A model generated the notes under the pieces. It saw nothing but the letters and a program-made list of their open reading frames with translations, had not been told where the DNA came from and did not search any database. A stretch of 64,000 nt of DNA from Ryuthela nishihirai (taxonomy: Eukaryota > Arthropoda > Arachnida > Araneae > Heptathelidae): positions 30,976,707-31,040,706 of the forward strand of contig JAWZYU010000025.1 in the NCBI GenBank assembly GCA_038380435.1, given 5' to 3'. A program made the position numbers and the translations under genes. Numbering within the stretch: the stretch's first letter is position 1; each line of letters begins with the position of its first letter. Below, piece after piece: positions 54,786 to 64,000 of the stretch.

Positions 54786-56306
54786 ACTTGTTATATATAC
54801 AACCACGTACTTATTATAACTGTACTTACTATAACTAATTAATACTGACGTACCACGTACTTACTATAACTAATTAATATTGACTTGTTATATATACAAC
54901 CACGTACTTCTGGTAGAATGTTCATAAATATATAACAAGTCAACTGGTAAAATGTTCAGATAATGAAAAATATTGCCAATGTGATCTTCATTAATTACAT
55001 GTTTATTGAATTTAACAATATTATTTAGAGTACTTTTTTGTATTCGTTTAATTTTATTTAAAACAGATTTATATGTGCATCCATATATACTGATACCATA
55101 CCTAATGATTGATTCACAGAGAGCTTTATATATCATTGTTACGACATCCAATGGAATAAGTGTATTCAACTTCAACACTTTGCAAGATGCATACCTTAGT
55201 TTATCACAAGTATATTTTATGTGCGATTTCCATTTAAAATCTTGGTCAATATGAATCCCCAAATATTGACTTTTACTAATCTCTTCCACAATTGGGCAGG
55301 CGCATGCATTTTGGTTAACGTTTAATTTACATTGACAGTTATAATTATATGTTTTAATGCATAAGTTATTTAACTTGTGCTTACTCTGAATGATCATATA
55401 TTCATTTAAGAAATTCAATTTAAGAAGAGTTTGTTTTTCTGAAATCAAGAATTTGCTACATTATAGTCGTTCTGTGCACATCAAACTACTTCTTCTACCT
55501 GCATACCTGCGTTCAGCAGAACGATATCGTCAGCAAACATAAACAAATTACCCTGAAAATTTATTTCTGCTAAATCATTTATATAAATTGCAAATAAAAG
55601 TGGCCCCAAAACCGAGCCCTGTGGTACACCTGATTTTAAAATTTGATCTCTGCTCTCACAATTTTCAATCCTAGTGATGATAGTCCTATTAGACAAGTAA
55701 TTTTTGAACCATTTATTCAGTGAACCTCGAATTCCCATCAATGATAACTTTCTTTTAACAATATGTCATGGTTAACCGTGTCAAATGCTTTATTCAAATC
55801 CATAAATATAGCACAAACCTTTTTCCAGAATGAGTGCTGTATTAATGTATTGTGAGAAATGCTCTAATAAATCAATAGTTCCTCTGTTCTCCTAAACCCG
55901 TACTGCCTATCTGTAATTATTTTACACTTTTCTAAAAATTTATTAACATATTTGTATACATATTTTTCTAAAACTTTTTCAATAACTGATAAGATCATGA
56001 TCGGTCTATAATTACTATATATATTTCTTGATCCCTTTTTAAATATAGGACGCACAATTGCAGTTTTGAGTGTGTTAGGAACAATGCCAGTGTTCAAACT
56101 CAAATTAATCAAGCGTTGCAGGATCTCAGAAAAAACATCTGCATTGCTTTTTATATATGAAGTGTTCACCATATCATAGCCCACTGCATTACTAGTTTTT
56201 AAATTGCTAATGATCTGTACTACCTCATCTCTATTTGCTTCAGGTATAAAAATAGAATGTGAATTAGAAGGTGTAATAATCTCGTTGACAGCTATATTTT
56301 TTAATA

Positions 56307-56624
56307 CAGTAGATCCCCGATATAATAGCGCATGTCGGGCGGGAAACAACACCCGCGTTATACCGAGCGGCGCGGTGGCGACACAATAAATTTCACACTG
56401 TAAGCTTTTCTTTTACTCATCATGCATACAATAATTAAACACTATTCAAAATACATGCAGGAACTCAATACATACACAATTACTCAATACGCAGTAACAA
56501 TAAAATGCGATACTCACTAACGCCGCATGGACCTGTATAAACATGTTTGAATTTATCGCGAACATCGCCCGCGCTATAACCGAGTGCGCGGTATAGCGAG
56601 CAGCGCTATAACGAAGGTCCACTG
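56307..56624. mobile_element. Tigger/pogo-type MITE inserted in the LINE
   Basis: Ends 'cagtagatccccgatataa' and 'ttataacgaaggtccactg'-like complement, TA on both sides (56305-56306, 56625-56626). No transposase inside. Confidence 0.85.
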
Positions 56625-56740
56625 TATTTCAGGATTAAATTTTCTGTAACACCAGCAAAGAAATTGTTAAAATCATCCACTATCAACTCCATCGCTTTAT
56701 TTTTACCAAAATAGCGATTCCAAACATTGTCAGAAAAAAA

Positions 56741-57562
56741 TAATTGAAAACGTTAAAACACGTTTTCATAGTGTACTCTTTCTCCTACGTTTCCTCATGA
56801 TCTTCCTAATGATTGAGTTCCTGATTTACATCTGTTCGCCAAATAATCAGATTTATTTTAAAGTTTACATTAGCTTACAATACGAAAAATTCAAAATTGC
56901 GTCAAGGCATGCATTTTTGTATGTATGTGTTAGGATATTGCCGTAACCTCTCTTTTTTGGTGATCTCGGACTTCTTTTTAATTTTTCTCTTTAATTAATT
57001 ATTCCAATTAATTAATCTTCACCCTTAATAATGTTAATAATTATTAAGTAACTTAATAAATGTGGTAGAATCACACAATCTTCATTGTGTGATTCTAGGT
57101 GAATCCACAGATCCGCGGATTTTTACACCCGTGATTCGATGTGCGTCCGACTTGGTGTAAGCCAAATGTGATGCCTTCTCTGTTTGAAATGGTTACACTA
57201 GACAGCAAATTGAAACTTTTTTTTTTATTACATTGGTCAATAGGATGTTTTAAACTAATTTTGGGGTGATGAATTCAAATGTAACTGTGAAAAATCTGCA
57301 GCACGTCGAGTTTTTTTTTTTAAATTACGGTTTGATGTACACTCAATTTTGTTTTTACACGATTTATTTTAATCTAAAACGGTTCAAACGGCGCCTTTTT
57401 AAAAATCTCCATTTGAATTTAATTCTGAAAAAATATTCCCATTCAAGAAAAAAATTCTTAGAATTTACATTTATAACAAAGATGCCGTTTTTATGGTCAA
57501 ATTTTTCGAATCAGTTTTAACTTTGAAAATGCAAAATTCACTCTTGAATGTAGATTACGTGT
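56741..57562. other. unassigned AT-rich spacer
   Basis: A short perfect hairpin 'agaatcacacaa' ... 'ttgtgtgattct' lies at about 57068-57097. Nothing else recognised. Confidence 0.4.
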
Positions 57563-57573
57563 TCCTCCTCCAA

Positions 57574-57945
57574 GCGAGCGGGGTGGCTCAGTCGGCAGCG
57601 CGTCAGGCTCGTAATCTGTAGTTCCCAGGTTCGAGTCCCAGCTGGGTCAGCGTTGAGATTTATCTCCGCAAAATTCCCCGCCCTGCCCACGGTCAGTAGG
57701 GGACACCGATGGGCTTGGAAAGGCCGCCGGCCGTCGGATGGGACGTTAAGCCGTGGCCCCGTGTGCGGGAGAGCATACCCTGTGCACGTTAAAGAACACT
57801 CTGGATGGCCTTGACGGGAGGCTACCATCTGTCTCCCAACAGCTATTCCAGTGGGTCCCCTTCTCTGAGCCTTCGGGGTCCATGTGACCTGGCCATTTAG
57901 CCCATGGTGTGCAAAAAAGTGCCGCTCAGAGGTAAAACAACCCAA
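57574..57945 (+). mobile_element. SINE1, full length with 11-bp target duplication
   Basis: Bracketed by tcctcctccaa (57563-57573, 57946-57956). Small internal deletion near 'ccccttctctgag'. Confidence 0.95.
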
Positions 57946-57956
57946 TCCTCCTCCAA

Positions 57957-58436
57957 AGAAAACAGCAAGAATGGCGGTCTGAGGTTAGGTTACTGTTACA
58001 TGTTTTCTCCTACTTGGCAATCAGTGCCAGCCACAAAAAGTGAAATATCTAGTACCCTGGAGATGTTGGTATAGGAAGATCTTAATAGGAGTCAAAATAA
58101 CCAATAACACAAAAAATGGTCAGCACATCACGTTTTTAAAGTCAGATCTGAAATGAGCACCTGAAACATAATTAAAGGCAGCTACAATTGATCATGTTAT
58201 AAAAACCTTGTAAACCAGTGCTATTAATGACTCTGCTTTTCGAAGACAGAACTAAATGTCCAATGCAATAGGTAGAGGACGACACACAATTTATTTACAC
58301 TGTTTTTCCTTCACATATAGATGTATCCAATATGGGAAAGCGCTTTATTGGATGAAACGGCGTTATTTGATATGATTTAGTGACTTTCTCAATCGGAATA
58401 TCGTAGCTTAAATGCTGCTTTGCTTTTGCAGTCATT
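57957..58436. other. unassigned spacer
   Basis: Nothing recognised. Confidence 0.4.
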
Positions 58437-58451
58437 CCCTTAATGAGGTGG

Positions 58452-58822
58452 GGCGGGGGTGGCTCAGTCGGTAGCGCGCCAGGCTCGTATTCTGTAGTTC
58501 CCAGGTTCGAGTCCCAGCTGGGTCAGCGTTGAGATTTATCTCCGCAAAATTCAATGCCCTGCCCACGGTCAGTAGGGGACACCGATGGGCTTGGAAAGGC
58601 CGCCGTCCGTCGGATGGGACGTTAAGCCGTGGCCCCGTGTGTGGGAGAACCATACGTTAAAGAACACGCTGGATGGCCTTGACGGGAGGCTACCATCTGT
58701 CTCCCAACAGCTGTTCCAGTGGGTCCCCTCCCCAACCTTCTCTGAGCCTTCGGGGACCATGTGACCTGGCCATTTAGCCCATGGTGTGCAAAAAAGTGCC
58801 GCTCAGAGGTAAAACAACCCAA
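58452..58822 (+). mobile_element. SINE1, full length with 15-bp target duplication
   Basis: Bracketed by cccttaatgaggtgg (58437-58451, 58823-58837). It lacks about 13 bp around 'ccctgtgcacg'. Confidence 0.95.
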
Positions 58823-59090
58823 CCCTTAATGAGGTGGAAATCTGTACTCTCCCGTAAGGTGATACTTTTACAGACTTCAAAACTCGGCGACAGCATATTT
58901 AATCCTTGCCTACATAACCTGGTTCACACAGAACCGAACACTACTCCTTTAGAGTTTTTTGAGAAAAAGCTAGGTCACTTGAAATACAAAACAAAAGTGA
59001 CTCCTAAGCTGTTCTCTTTGTGCCTTGGTTATTTCCTCATCTCCCGCTCTCGTCTCCCGATGATTCACACCCTAACCCCTCTGGTTATAT

Positions 59091-59474
59091 GGGGCGGGGG
59101 TGGCTCAGTCGGTAGCGCGCCAGACTCGTAATCTGTAGTTTCCAGGTTCGAGTCGCAGCTGGGTCAGCGATGAGATTTATCTCCACAAAATTCCCCGCCC
59201 TGCCCACGGTCAGTAGGGGACACCGATGGGCTTGGATAAAGCCGCCGTCCATCGGATGGGACGTTAAGCCGTGGCGCCGTGTGCGGGAGAGAGCCATACC
59301 CTGTGCACGTCAAAGAACACACTGGATGGCCTTGACGGGAGCTACCATCTGTCTCCCAACAGCTGTCCCAGTGGGTCCCCTCTCCCAACCTTCTCTGGGC
59401 CTTTGGGGTCCATGTGACCTGGCCATTTAGCTCATGCTGTGCAAAAAAGTGCCGCTCAGAGGTAAAACAACCTA
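59091..59474 (+). mobile_element. SINE1, full length
   Basis: From 'ggggcgggggtggctcagtc' to 'aggtaaaacaacc'; no clear target duplication. Confidence 0.92.
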
Positions 59475-59479
59475 ACACC

Positions 59480-59605
59480 ACAGAGAAGACCTGTGAGGAA
59501 GAGGAGACCTCAGCAGAGAGACAACACAAACATCCATGCCTTACCGGGACTCGAATCCAGGTCCCTTTAATCAGTAGCCAAGCACGCTATCCACTCGGCC
59601 ACGAC
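59480..59605 (-). mobile_element. SINE2, partial
   Basis: Diverged copy with 'gacctcagcagagagacaac', 'catccatgccttaccgggac' and the tRNA-like head. Confidence 0.85.
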
Positions 59606-59941
59606 AGATATATCAGATAAATATTATTGCCCTAAAATTAAACTGACATCCTCTAGTCAGACCTCTGTGCCAATCAGCTATTGAGGGGTAATTTGCTTTT
59701 TTATTTTTTTTAACCGACTTAGGCGGAACCGGGCACGGAAATTTGCGCCCGAACTCATCTGTAAAAATGTGTCTAAACTTATTACATTTAAAATCAACAA
59801 CCTGTAAATATTTGAACAAACTGAATACAACAAATGTTTATTTGAAAATATCAGAAAAAAAAAATGTTTTATACTTTAGCATAGGAAAAGACGTTAAGTA
59901 CAGAAAGGTTCTGAAAGTACGCATGAGTTGTGTTCAGGGTA

Positions 59942-60536
59942 CAGTCGCTCCAAAAAGTATCCGAACACTACGGTTGATTACATAATTCAGAAAAAATATC
60001 TGGCAGCGATTTTTTTAGAAATTAGTGATCTGGCAACCTTCGTGTCACGTGATTACAAAATTCAGGAAAAATATCTGGAGCGTGTACAGCAACTGTACAC
60101 GCTCCAGTTACCGTTCACAGCAAACTGGAGCGTGTGTAGTTACTGCACACGCTCCAGTTTGCTGTGAACGGTGACTGCACACGCTCAATATTTCCATGAG
60201 TGAGCCCACACGATCTAGGTCTTTGTGAGCTCACACGATCCAATGTGCTGTAACATTAACCGCAACCGCTCCAGTTTGCTGTGAACGGTAACTGCACACG
60301 CTCCATATTCATTGTATTATATATTTATACGCATTATTTATATTAAAAAAGTATCCGAACACTATGGTTATTACAGAATTCAGAAAAAATAGCTGGCAAC
60401 GATTTTTTTTAGAAAAATATCTGGCAACCTAACACGAAGGTTGCCAGATCACTAATTTCTAAAAAAATCGTTCCCAGATATTTTTTCTGAATTCTGTAAT
60501 CAACCATAGTGTTCGGATATTTTTTTTGAGCCACTG
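59942..60536. mobile_element. large Tc1/mariner-type MITE with hairpin core
   Basis: Ends match the MITE at 37910, TA on both sides (59940-59941, 60537-60538). The core repeats 'ctggagcgtgt' in inverted copies, as in the composite element at 36682-37552 but in reverse orientation. Confidence 0.85.
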
Positions 60537-60749
60537 TACACTCGCGTTAGTGAGAATTCGCAAAACTTGAGGTATAGAAATCAATTGTATATAAATGGAG
60601 ATAAAACTGCGTGAACTTTTAGAAATCATGTACACGCTTACCTAAATATTATTTGTGTAAATTAAATATATAAAATTTATTCTTTAAAATTTATGTAAAG
60701 TCCCTGAATATTTTAACATTTTATTCCTGATCCCTGATCCTTTTCTTTA

Positions 60750-61132
60750 GGGGAGGGGGTGGCTCAGTCGGTAGCGCGCCAGGCTCGTAATCTGTAGTTC
60801 CCAGGTTCGAGTCCCAGCTGGGTCAGCGTTGAGATTTATCTCCGCAAAACTCCCCGCCCTGTCCACGGTCAGTAGGGGACACCGATGGGCTTGAAAAGGC
60901 CGCCGTCCATCGGATGGGACGTTAAGCAGTGGCCCCGTGTGCGGGAGAGCCATACCCTGTGCACGTTAAAGAACACGCTGGATGGCTTTGACGGGAGGCT
61001 ACCATCTGTCTCCCAACAGCTGTTCCAGTGGGTCCCTTCCCCCAACCTTCTCTGAGCCTTCGGGGTCCTTGTGGCCTGGCCATTTAGCCCATGGTGTGCA
61101 AAAAAGTGCCGCTCAAAGGTAAAACAATCCAA
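60750..61132 (+). mobile_element. SINE1, full length
   Basis: A and B boxes intact. Imperfect 'cctgatc' on both sides. Confidence 0.92.
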
Positions 61133-61139
61133 TCCTGAT

Positions 61140-62050
61140 CATCTTCCTCCGACCCCTCAATAGCTAGAGGGTCGTCGGGATCGACTTCGGCTTGAATTTT
61201 GAGAGGCGTTTTTGTCGGTAGATTCGCTACTCTCTTTCTGCAGGCGACGAAACAGGAGTGTAAGAGGTGGAAGGCTCTTTGCGGCGATGCCGTGGTAGAC
61301 TTCGTTATGGCAGAGGATGGCGTTCTTTGAGGCTTTTTCTAGAAGAACATGAAGATAGAATTTGATGAAAATAGTGCTTTTTCTTGGACTTTATTCCTTG
61401 AAAAGCTCTCTTAAGGAAAAGAAACAACTATTCTCTTCACTAGTGATCCTTAAACTCCTTTCCATCTAAGGATCGTACTCCACACTTTGTTTTACCTCTG
61501 AGCGGCACTTTTTTGCACACCATGGGCTAAATGGTCAGGTCACAAGGACCCCAAAGGCTCAGAGAAGGTTGGGAGAGGAGACCCACTGGAACAGCTGTTG
61601 GGGGACAGATGGTAACCTCCCGTCAAGGCCATCCAGCATGTTCTTTAACGTGCATAGGGTATGGCTCTCCCGCACACGGGGCCTTTCCAAGCCCATCGAT
61701 GTCCCCTACTGACCGTGGGCAGGGCGGGGAAATTTCCGGAAATAAATCTCAACGCTGACCCAGTTGGGACTCGAACCTGGGAACTGTAGATTACGAGTCT
61801 GGCGCGCTACCGACTGAGCCACCCCCGCCCCTCAGCTGTTTAAGGAGTTGAAAAACTTCGCTGAAGTTATGGAAGTCCCACGATGCCTGATTAATCTCTT
61901 CTAATTCATCCTCCACTGCACTCTCGACAAGTTCTTGCAATTCTTTTTCTGTTAGATCGTCCCCAATTCAGAAATTCTTTTCTATTGTCCTTGTCCATGT
62001 CATTGAATCCTTTGCCTTTGTTGTATTCCTTCGCCAATTGTTGTAGCATA
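61140..62050 (-). pseudogene. unidentified coding relic split by a SINE1
   Basis: On the minus strand, 61831-62050 contains 'DDLTEKELQELVESAVEDEL' and 61140-61290 contains 'EVDPDDPLAIEGSEEDDQ', with frame changes between pieces. Acidic Leu-rich stretches of this kind occur at the C-terminus of Tigger/CENP-B-type transposases, but I am not sure. A SINE1 lies in the middle. Confidence 0.35.
61487..61830 (-). mobile_element. SINE1 with internal deletion
   Basis: Reverse copy; about 40 bp are missing between 'cgcacacgggg' and 'cctttccaagccc'. Confidence 0.92.
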
Positions 62051-62154
62051 ACTTGTATGCCATGTATCTACAAAATATTATTCTATAAAAACTCGATCTA
62101 CAGATTTTATTTCACGGACATCTATTTCTCTTTAATTTGGTTATCGGTCACCTT

Positions 62155-62330
62155 TTGACTACTGATCTAAGGGACCTGGGTTCGAGCCCAGGGTAAGGCA
62201 TGGATGTATGTGTCGTTTTTCTGCTGAGGTCCTGCCATCCTCTCAGACCTTCTACTATGGCATATAAACTGACAGGCTCCTGTCAGACCTCTGTGGCAAG
62301 CAGCTGCTTGAGGGGGTATTTATTTATTTT
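62155..62330 (+). mobile_element. SINE2, nearly complete, uninterrupted
   Basis: The B box 'gggttcgagccc', the empty Polinton target site ('catggatgtatgtgtcg') and the 3' palindrome with 'gagggggtatttatttatt' are all present. The first ~20 bp of the head are lost. Confidence 0.92.
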
Positions 62331-62659
62331 TTATTATAAGCTAATATTTAGTCACAAAAATAAAATAATTTTAACTCAAGAATTTATCGTTCTTTCGGTA
62401 TAATTTGAATTCTATTTCTTTTGAAATATGGATTACACATTTCAATAAAAGAATGTAAATAACTTTCGACATTATTTGCTTGAAAAAAATCAAACATCTT
62501 TTGATGTACTTTGTCTAATGTATGTTAAAAACTTGTGACATATTTTAATGACAATTTCGTATATATTATTTGTTCGATAAATGATAAGAATTTACCACAC
62601 TATTTTGATGATTTCGTTTCTAAAATAAAATACATTTTTTTCCTCGCTATATAATACAC
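62331..62659. other. unassigned AT-rich spacer
   Basis: Nothing recognised. Confidence 0.4.
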
Positions 62660-62904
62660 TGGATTGCATTCCTTGCCCACAAACGATCACAAATATTTCG
62701 AATGGAAATTCTGTCTCTTTTTTATCAATACCTTATTGCTCATCTGCCTCTTTATAGAAACATTTTATTGGTCGGTTGCCTCTTTTAGCAGCATTTATTG
62801 CTCACCTATCTCTTTTAGCAACATTTTATTTCCACATCTGCTACTTTTAGAAATATTTTATTGTCTCCGTCATATTTATATTATATATATTATATTATAT
62901 TCAT

Positions 62905-63136
62905 CCGTCCGTCGGATGGGACGTTAAGCCGTGGCCACCTGTGCAGGAGAGCCATACCCTGTACACGTTAAAGAACACGCTGGATGACCTTGAAGGGAGG
63001 CTACCATCTGTCTCCCAACAGCTGTTCCAGTAGGTCCCCTCCCCCAACCTTCTCTGAGCCTTCAGGGTCCATGTGACCTGGCCATTTAGCCCATGGTGTG
63101 CAAAAAAGTGCCTCTCAGAGGTAAAACAACCCAACA
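62905..63136 (+). mobile_element. SINE1, 5'-truncated
   Basis: From 'gtccgtcggatgggacgtta' to 'gaggtaaaacaaccc'; the head is missing. Confidence 0.92.
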
Positions 63137-63269
63137 CAAAAGCCTCTTTTAGCAGCATTTATTGCTCACCTATCTCTTTTAGCAACATTTTATTTTCACA
63201 TCTGCTGCTTTTAGAAATATTTTATTGTCTCCCCTGCCTCATTAAGCGATATTTTAGCTTAGATTATTC

Positions 63270-63637
63270 AGTCGTTAGAGCGCCAGGCTCGTAATCTGTA
63301 GTTCCCAGGTTCGAGTCCCAGCTGGGTCAGCGTTGAGATTTATCTCCGCAAAATTACCCTCCCTACACACGGTCAGTAGGGGACACTGATGGGCTTGAAA
63401 AGGCCACCGTCCGTCGGATGGGACGTTGAGCCGTGGCCCCGTGTGTGGGAGAGCCATACCCTGTTCAAATTAAAGAACACGCTGGATTGCCTTGACGGGA
63501 GGCTACCATCTGTCTCCCAACAGCCGTTCCAGTGGGTCCCCTCCCCCAACCTTCTCTGAGCCTTCTGGGTCCATGTGACCTGGCCATTTAGCCCATGGTG
63601 TGCAAAAAAGTGCCGCTCAGAGGTAAAACAACCCAAC
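63270..63637 (+). mobile_element. SINE1, lacking the first few bases
   Basis: Starts within the A-box region ('cagtcgttagagcgcc') and runs to the normal 3' end. Confidence 0.92.
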
Positions 63638-63830
63638 TCTTTTGTCAATATTTATTGCTCACGTACTTCTTTTAGCAATATTTCATTTCCACATCTACTA
63701 TTTTTAGAAATATTTTATTGTCTTTCCTGTCTCATTAAGCGATATTTTAGCACCTCATTCGCCTCTTTATTAAAAAAAAAACATTTTTATTTCTTCATCT
63801 GCGTCGCTTAGCAATATTTCAAATCCGCCT

Positions 63831-64000
63831 CGCGGCACACTTTACGGAATTCCTTGCTCATCACGTCGTCACCTCTTTCGACTAGCGGAGGAGAGCCAAC
63901 GTCATCACTTTACCCGCCACTTCATCCCGCAGCCACGTGGTCGACAGCTTTCGGCAGCTAACTGTTGCTCTCCGCTTCGCAGTATCATCAGACAGCGAAG
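63831..64000. other. GC-richer edge segment, unassigned
   Basis: The last 170 bp are clearly less AT-rich and lack the repeats seen before. They could belong to a host gene outside the window, but no frame or signal supports this. Confidence 0.3.

Larger units (their letters stand above)
54057..56740 (-). pseudogene. Jockey/CR1-type LINE relic, interrupted
   Basis: Minus-strand RT pieces: 'NNFFAGVTENLI' (about 56640-56690); 55864-56352 with 'ANRDEVVQIISNLKTSNAVG' and 'RQYGFRR'; 55481-55741 with 'GVPQGSVLGPLLFAIYINDL' and 'FADDIVLL'; the thumb part 54888-55448; and a C-terminal piece 54392-54634. It ends with (taa)n plus poly(A) at about 54057-54080. It is broken by a MITE (56307-56624), frame changes near 55460 and 55750-55860, and a rearranged block near 54684-54930. 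Confidence 0.9.
62660..63830. repeat. degenerate AT-rich repeat field
   Basis: Variants of 'cctcttttagcaacatttta' and 'tttttagaaatattttattg' recur at 62740-62870, 63140-63255 and 63640-63830, with two SINE1 copies inserted between the blocks. Confidence 0.75.

Overview
The window looks like intergenic DNA from a repeat-rich eukaryote. It is AT-rich, carries dozens of tRNA-derived SINE copies, non-LTR retrotransposon relics, Tc1/mariner-type MITEs and several satellites, and shows no bacterial-style gene organisation outside one integrated element. The SINE family and the Polinton gene set make an arthropod likely, perhaps a chelicerate; that is inference from family recognition and was not tested. 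I find no convincing host protein gene.

The main object is a complete 17,267-bp Polinton/Maverick element of the adintovirus type at 14020-31286. It has about 184-bp terminal inverted repeats (TIRs) starting AGTAGTATC and a perfect 6-bp target duplication (tacatc). It sits inside a tRNA-derived SINE ('SINE2' below) whose halves lie at 13900-14019 and 31287-31372. Its left arm holds a plus-strand protein-primed family B DNA polymerase gene, which I read as four exons whose introns are filled with about 115-bp tandem repeats. Its right arm is a tightly packed minus-strand block: an acidic/proline-rich protein with a DSGxxS motif, a putative DEDD-like nuclease, a protein with two PC4-like domains, then a nine-gene chain. 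That chain is a membrane-anchored PC4-like protein, integrase with chromodomain, penton, core protein, major capsid protein, adenain-type protease, packaging ATPase, a small protein with a hydrophobic tail, and a small basic protein. All eight junctions in the chain overlap. The genes cover replication, integration, capsid assembly, maturation and packaging, and I see no frameshift or stop in them.

Layout. 1-5745: 82-bp satellite array. 5746-13899: scattered and nested copies of a ~385-bp tRNA-derived SINE ('SINE1'). 13900-31372: SINE2 split by the Polinton. 31373-40100: more SINE1, a 27-bp minisatellite (32790-34860), Tc1/mariner MITEs and another MITE-like element. 40118-40720: an orphan copy of the Polinton's intron sequence. 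40909-43730: a broken SINE1 joined to a LINE relic with RNase H, an 86-bp-arm fold-back element, and a GT/GC minisatellite. 44326-56740: SINE2, two LINE relics on the minus strand, many SINE1 copies, a transposase relic and repair-like rearrangements. 56740-64000: SINE1, SINE2, a large MITE, a weak coding relic and an AT-rich repeat field.

SINE1 runs from a tRNA-like head (A box near 'tggctcagtcgg', B box 'ggttcgagtcc') to a 3' end 'gaggtaaaacaaccc'. About 36 copies or pieces are in the window, many with 8-15 bp target duplications, but none lies inside the Polinton, which fits a fairly recent insertion.
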